A stretch of DNA of 64,000 nucleotides, from NCBI RefSeq assembly GCF_000612585.1, contig NZ_JFCA01000003.1:124001-188000 (forward strand). The letters are read 5' to 3'. The stretch is from Pseudomonas sp. CHM02. GTDB lineage: Bacteria; Pseudomonadota; Gammaproteobacteria; Pseudomonadales; Pseudomonadaceae. The position numbers were made by a program, and so were the translations under genes. Positions 62,682 to 64,000 of this stretch are shown here, in pieces (position 1 is the first letter of the stretch; the number at the start of each line of letters is the position of its first letter). The notes under the pieces are model-generated. The model did not search any database. It was not told the DNA's origin and was given only the letters and a program-made list of their open reading frames with translations.

Positions 62682-63665
62682 ATGTCAGCCGTTCAAGGAG
62701 GCGCAGGGGAGCCGATGCCGGTCTCGCGAATCATTACGGGAGGCTATGGAAGCGACCTCGGGCCGGGGGCGCACTGTCGCGTCACCCGCGTGACACTGCA
62801 GGACGGGCTGGACATCGTGCGCTGGCAAAGCACGTTCGAGCAGCCGGTCGAATTGCCCTTGCAGGACGACAGCGAGTGCATCCATTTCAGTTTCACCAAC
62901 CTGCTCAAGGGCAAGGCCGCGTGCAGCTTTCAGGAAGGGCGTCGGCAACGGCGCTATGCGATTGACGAGGGTGCCGGCAGCATCAGCTTCGGGCGATGCC
63001 GCCATGGCCTTTATCACCAGCATGGCGAGATCGATAACATCACCGTGATGATCCGCCCCGCAGTCCTCGCGCAGTGGGAACTCAAACTCGACCCGCTGCT
63101 GAACAAGGCGCTGGCCTGTGACCATTGTTTTCTCGATGGTCATCGCAGCGGCGAAATGAGCGCTACCGCGCATATGCTCGGCACCGCGATGGACCAGGGC
63201 GCCAGCCTGCCGTCGGCCCAGCCGCGCAGCAGCCTGTGGCTGTACGGGCAAAGCGTCACCCTGGTGAGCCTGTTCCTGGAGGCGCGCCAGGATGCTGAAT
63301 GCACCTGCCGTGTCAGTCACACCGACCGCCAGCGCCTGGTGCGTGCCCGTGATCGCCTGCTCGAGGACCTTGGCAAGGCGCCGAGCCTGTCGGAGTTGGC
63401 GCGTGAGTCCGGGTTGAGCCAGCCCAAGCTGACACGCGGGTTCCGCCAATTGTTCTTCAACAGCGTCTATGGCGTATTCCAGCAGGCGCGGATGATCCAG
63501 GCGCGCAGCCGCTTGATGAGCGGTGATGAGTCGGTGATGCGCATCGCCTCGGACCTCGGCTACGCCAATGCCAGTCATTTCGCCACGGCGTTTCGCAAGC
63601 AGTTCGGGATCAACCCGTCGACGTTGAAAAATGGCGGAAGAGGCCGGTCACTGGGGACCGGCTGA
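62682..63665 (+). CDS. pchR: AraC-family siderophore regulator, PchR-like
   Basis: 327-residue regulator. N-terminal ligand domain (about residues 1-215) with ITGGYGSDLGPGAHCRV and QRRYAIDEGAGSISFGRCRH; C-terminal AraC HTH with APSLSELARESGLSQPKLTR, GFRQLFFNSVYGVFQQARM and IASDLGYANASHFATAFRKQFG, strongly like PchR, the activator that binds ferripyochelin as coinducer. Start ATG 62682 has AGGAG 7 bp upstream. Divergent from receptor 2 with Fur and activator sites between. Expected to switch on the biosynthesis and uptake operons when the ferric product is taken up. Confidence 0.92.
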   Translation: MSAVQGGAGEPMPVSRIITGGYGSDLGPGAHCRVTRVTLQDGLDIVRWQSTFEQPVELPLQDDSECIHFSFTNLLKGKAACSFQEGRRQRRYAIDEGAGSISFGRCRHGLYHQHGEIDNITVMIRPAVLAQWELKLDPLLNKALACDHCFLDGHRSGEMSATAHMLGTAMDQGASLPSAQPRSSLWLYGQSVTLVSLFLEARQDAECTCRVSHTDRQRLVRARDRLLEDLGKAPSLSELARESGLSQPKLTRGFRQLFFNSVYGVFQQARMIQARSRLMSGDESVMRIASDLGYANASHFATAFRKQFGINPSTLKNGGRGRSLGTG

Positions 63666-63756
63666 GTTCATTCGAACATGGCGTTCACCTGTAAACCATG
63701 TCTGCGGTTTGTACCGGGGCGAGCCTGCTCGACGCAGTAATGCACTTCCTGCCCTA

Positions 63757-64000
63757 TCAGAACTTGAACCGCCCCACCAACCCCTTGAGCTGACCCGAAA
63801 TATCCGTCAGCCGGCCTGATCCGGTCTGCGCCGAGTGGGCGAAGCCTTCCACCAGTTGCGCATCGGCATGGATCTGCGCGATGTGCCGGTTGATCTCTTC
63901 GGCCACCTGATGCTGTTCTTCGGCGGCGGTGGCGATCTGCGTGTTCTGGTCGCGGATCGAGTCCACCGAGCCGCGGATCTTGTCGAAGCTGTCACGGGCC
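63757..64000 (-). CDS. Methyl-accepting chemotaxis protein, C-terminal end only
   Basis: The 3' end of a chemoreceptor gene; the frame stays open to the window edge. Visible part is the end of the signalling domain: DSIRDQNTQIATAAEEQHQV with the typical methylation-helix pattern, then AEEINRHIAQIHADAQ, and a C-terminal LKGLVGRFKF tail, which is common in Pseudomonas receptors of this class. Unrelated to the siderophore genes; its sensor domain and ligand lie outside the window. Confidence 0.93.
   Translation of the reverse strand, partial: ARDSFDKIRGSVDSIRDQNTQIATAAEEQHQVAEEINRHIAQIHADAQLVEGFAHSAQTGSGRLTDISGQLKGLVGRFKF

Overview
The window is G+C-rich chromosomal DNA, most likely from a Pseudomonas of the P. 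fluorescens group. The evidence is the pairing of xylose genes xylA-xylFGH-xylR with a pyochelin-type salicylate siderophore locus, REP-like inverted repeats carrying the usual Pseudomonas sequences, and the many regulator-plus-transporter catabolic cassettes. No rRNA, tRNA, IS element, prophage or CRISPR array was seen.

Layout. 1-5.9 kb: the 3' part of an aldehyde dehydrogenase gene, a ribose-type sugar/polyol ABC importer (binding protein, double ATPase, permease) and a GntR/FCD regulator. 5.9-11.1 kb: a quinone-reductase-like enzyme on the minus strand, a TetR regulator, and a divergent pair made of an FMN/NAD amine-demethylase-type oxidoreductase and a betaine-type binding protein. ATGTACAT-type palindromes lie before both the TetR gene and the divergent pair, so this looks like a small betaine/N-methyl-amine regulon. 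11.1-15.2 kb: a three-gene periplasmic molybdenum hydroxylase (2Fe-2S subunit, molybdopterin subunit, triheme cytochrome c). 15.3-20.9 kb: an acyl-CoA synthetase, a more A+T-rich secreted lipase gene, and a LysR regulator divergent from mmsA. 20.9-27.7 kb: xylose uptake and isomerisation (xylH, xylG, xylF, xylA leftward, xylR rightward) with a large REP/BIME element between xylF and xylA.

27.6-63.7 kb is the most interesting part: a siderophore-like locus. A leftward operon of 14 genes (NRPS1, NRPS2, two ABC half-transporters, a saccharopine-dehydrogenase-like reductase, two stand-alone methyltransferases, a cytochrome P450, a PchG/Irp3 reductase, a VOC protein, then pchD, pchC, pchB, pchA) has overlapping start and stop codons at almost every junction. 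A rightward operon encodes an ABC-2 ATPase, an ABC-2 permease fused to a dead M1-peptidase-like domain, and a TonB receptor. A second, paralogous TonB receptor gene converges on it, followed by a divergent PchR-type AraC regulator. The two leftward promoters share one architecture: a candidate Fur box over the -10 and a shared 20-bp motif about 47 bp further upstream, which I propose as the binding site of the PchR-like activator.

How it may work: PchA and PchB make salicylate, PchD adenylates it and loads it on the aryl carrier domain of NRPS1. NRPS1 is ArCP-Cy-A-PCP-Cy-A-PCP, one full cyclisation module more than PchE. Its first A domain has a threonine-like code (DLFNLGLIHK), its second a cysteine code (DLYNLSLIWK). 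NRPS2 is PchF-like (Cy-A(Cys) with an embedded MT, PCP, TE). The predicted scaffold is hydroxyphenyl-methyloxazoline-thiazoline-thiazolidine, tailored by reductases, methyltransferases and a P450. I know of no described compound with exactly this gene set, although pyochelin, yersiniabactin and coelibactin clusters share parts of it. The window ends in the 3' part of a chemoreceptor gene.
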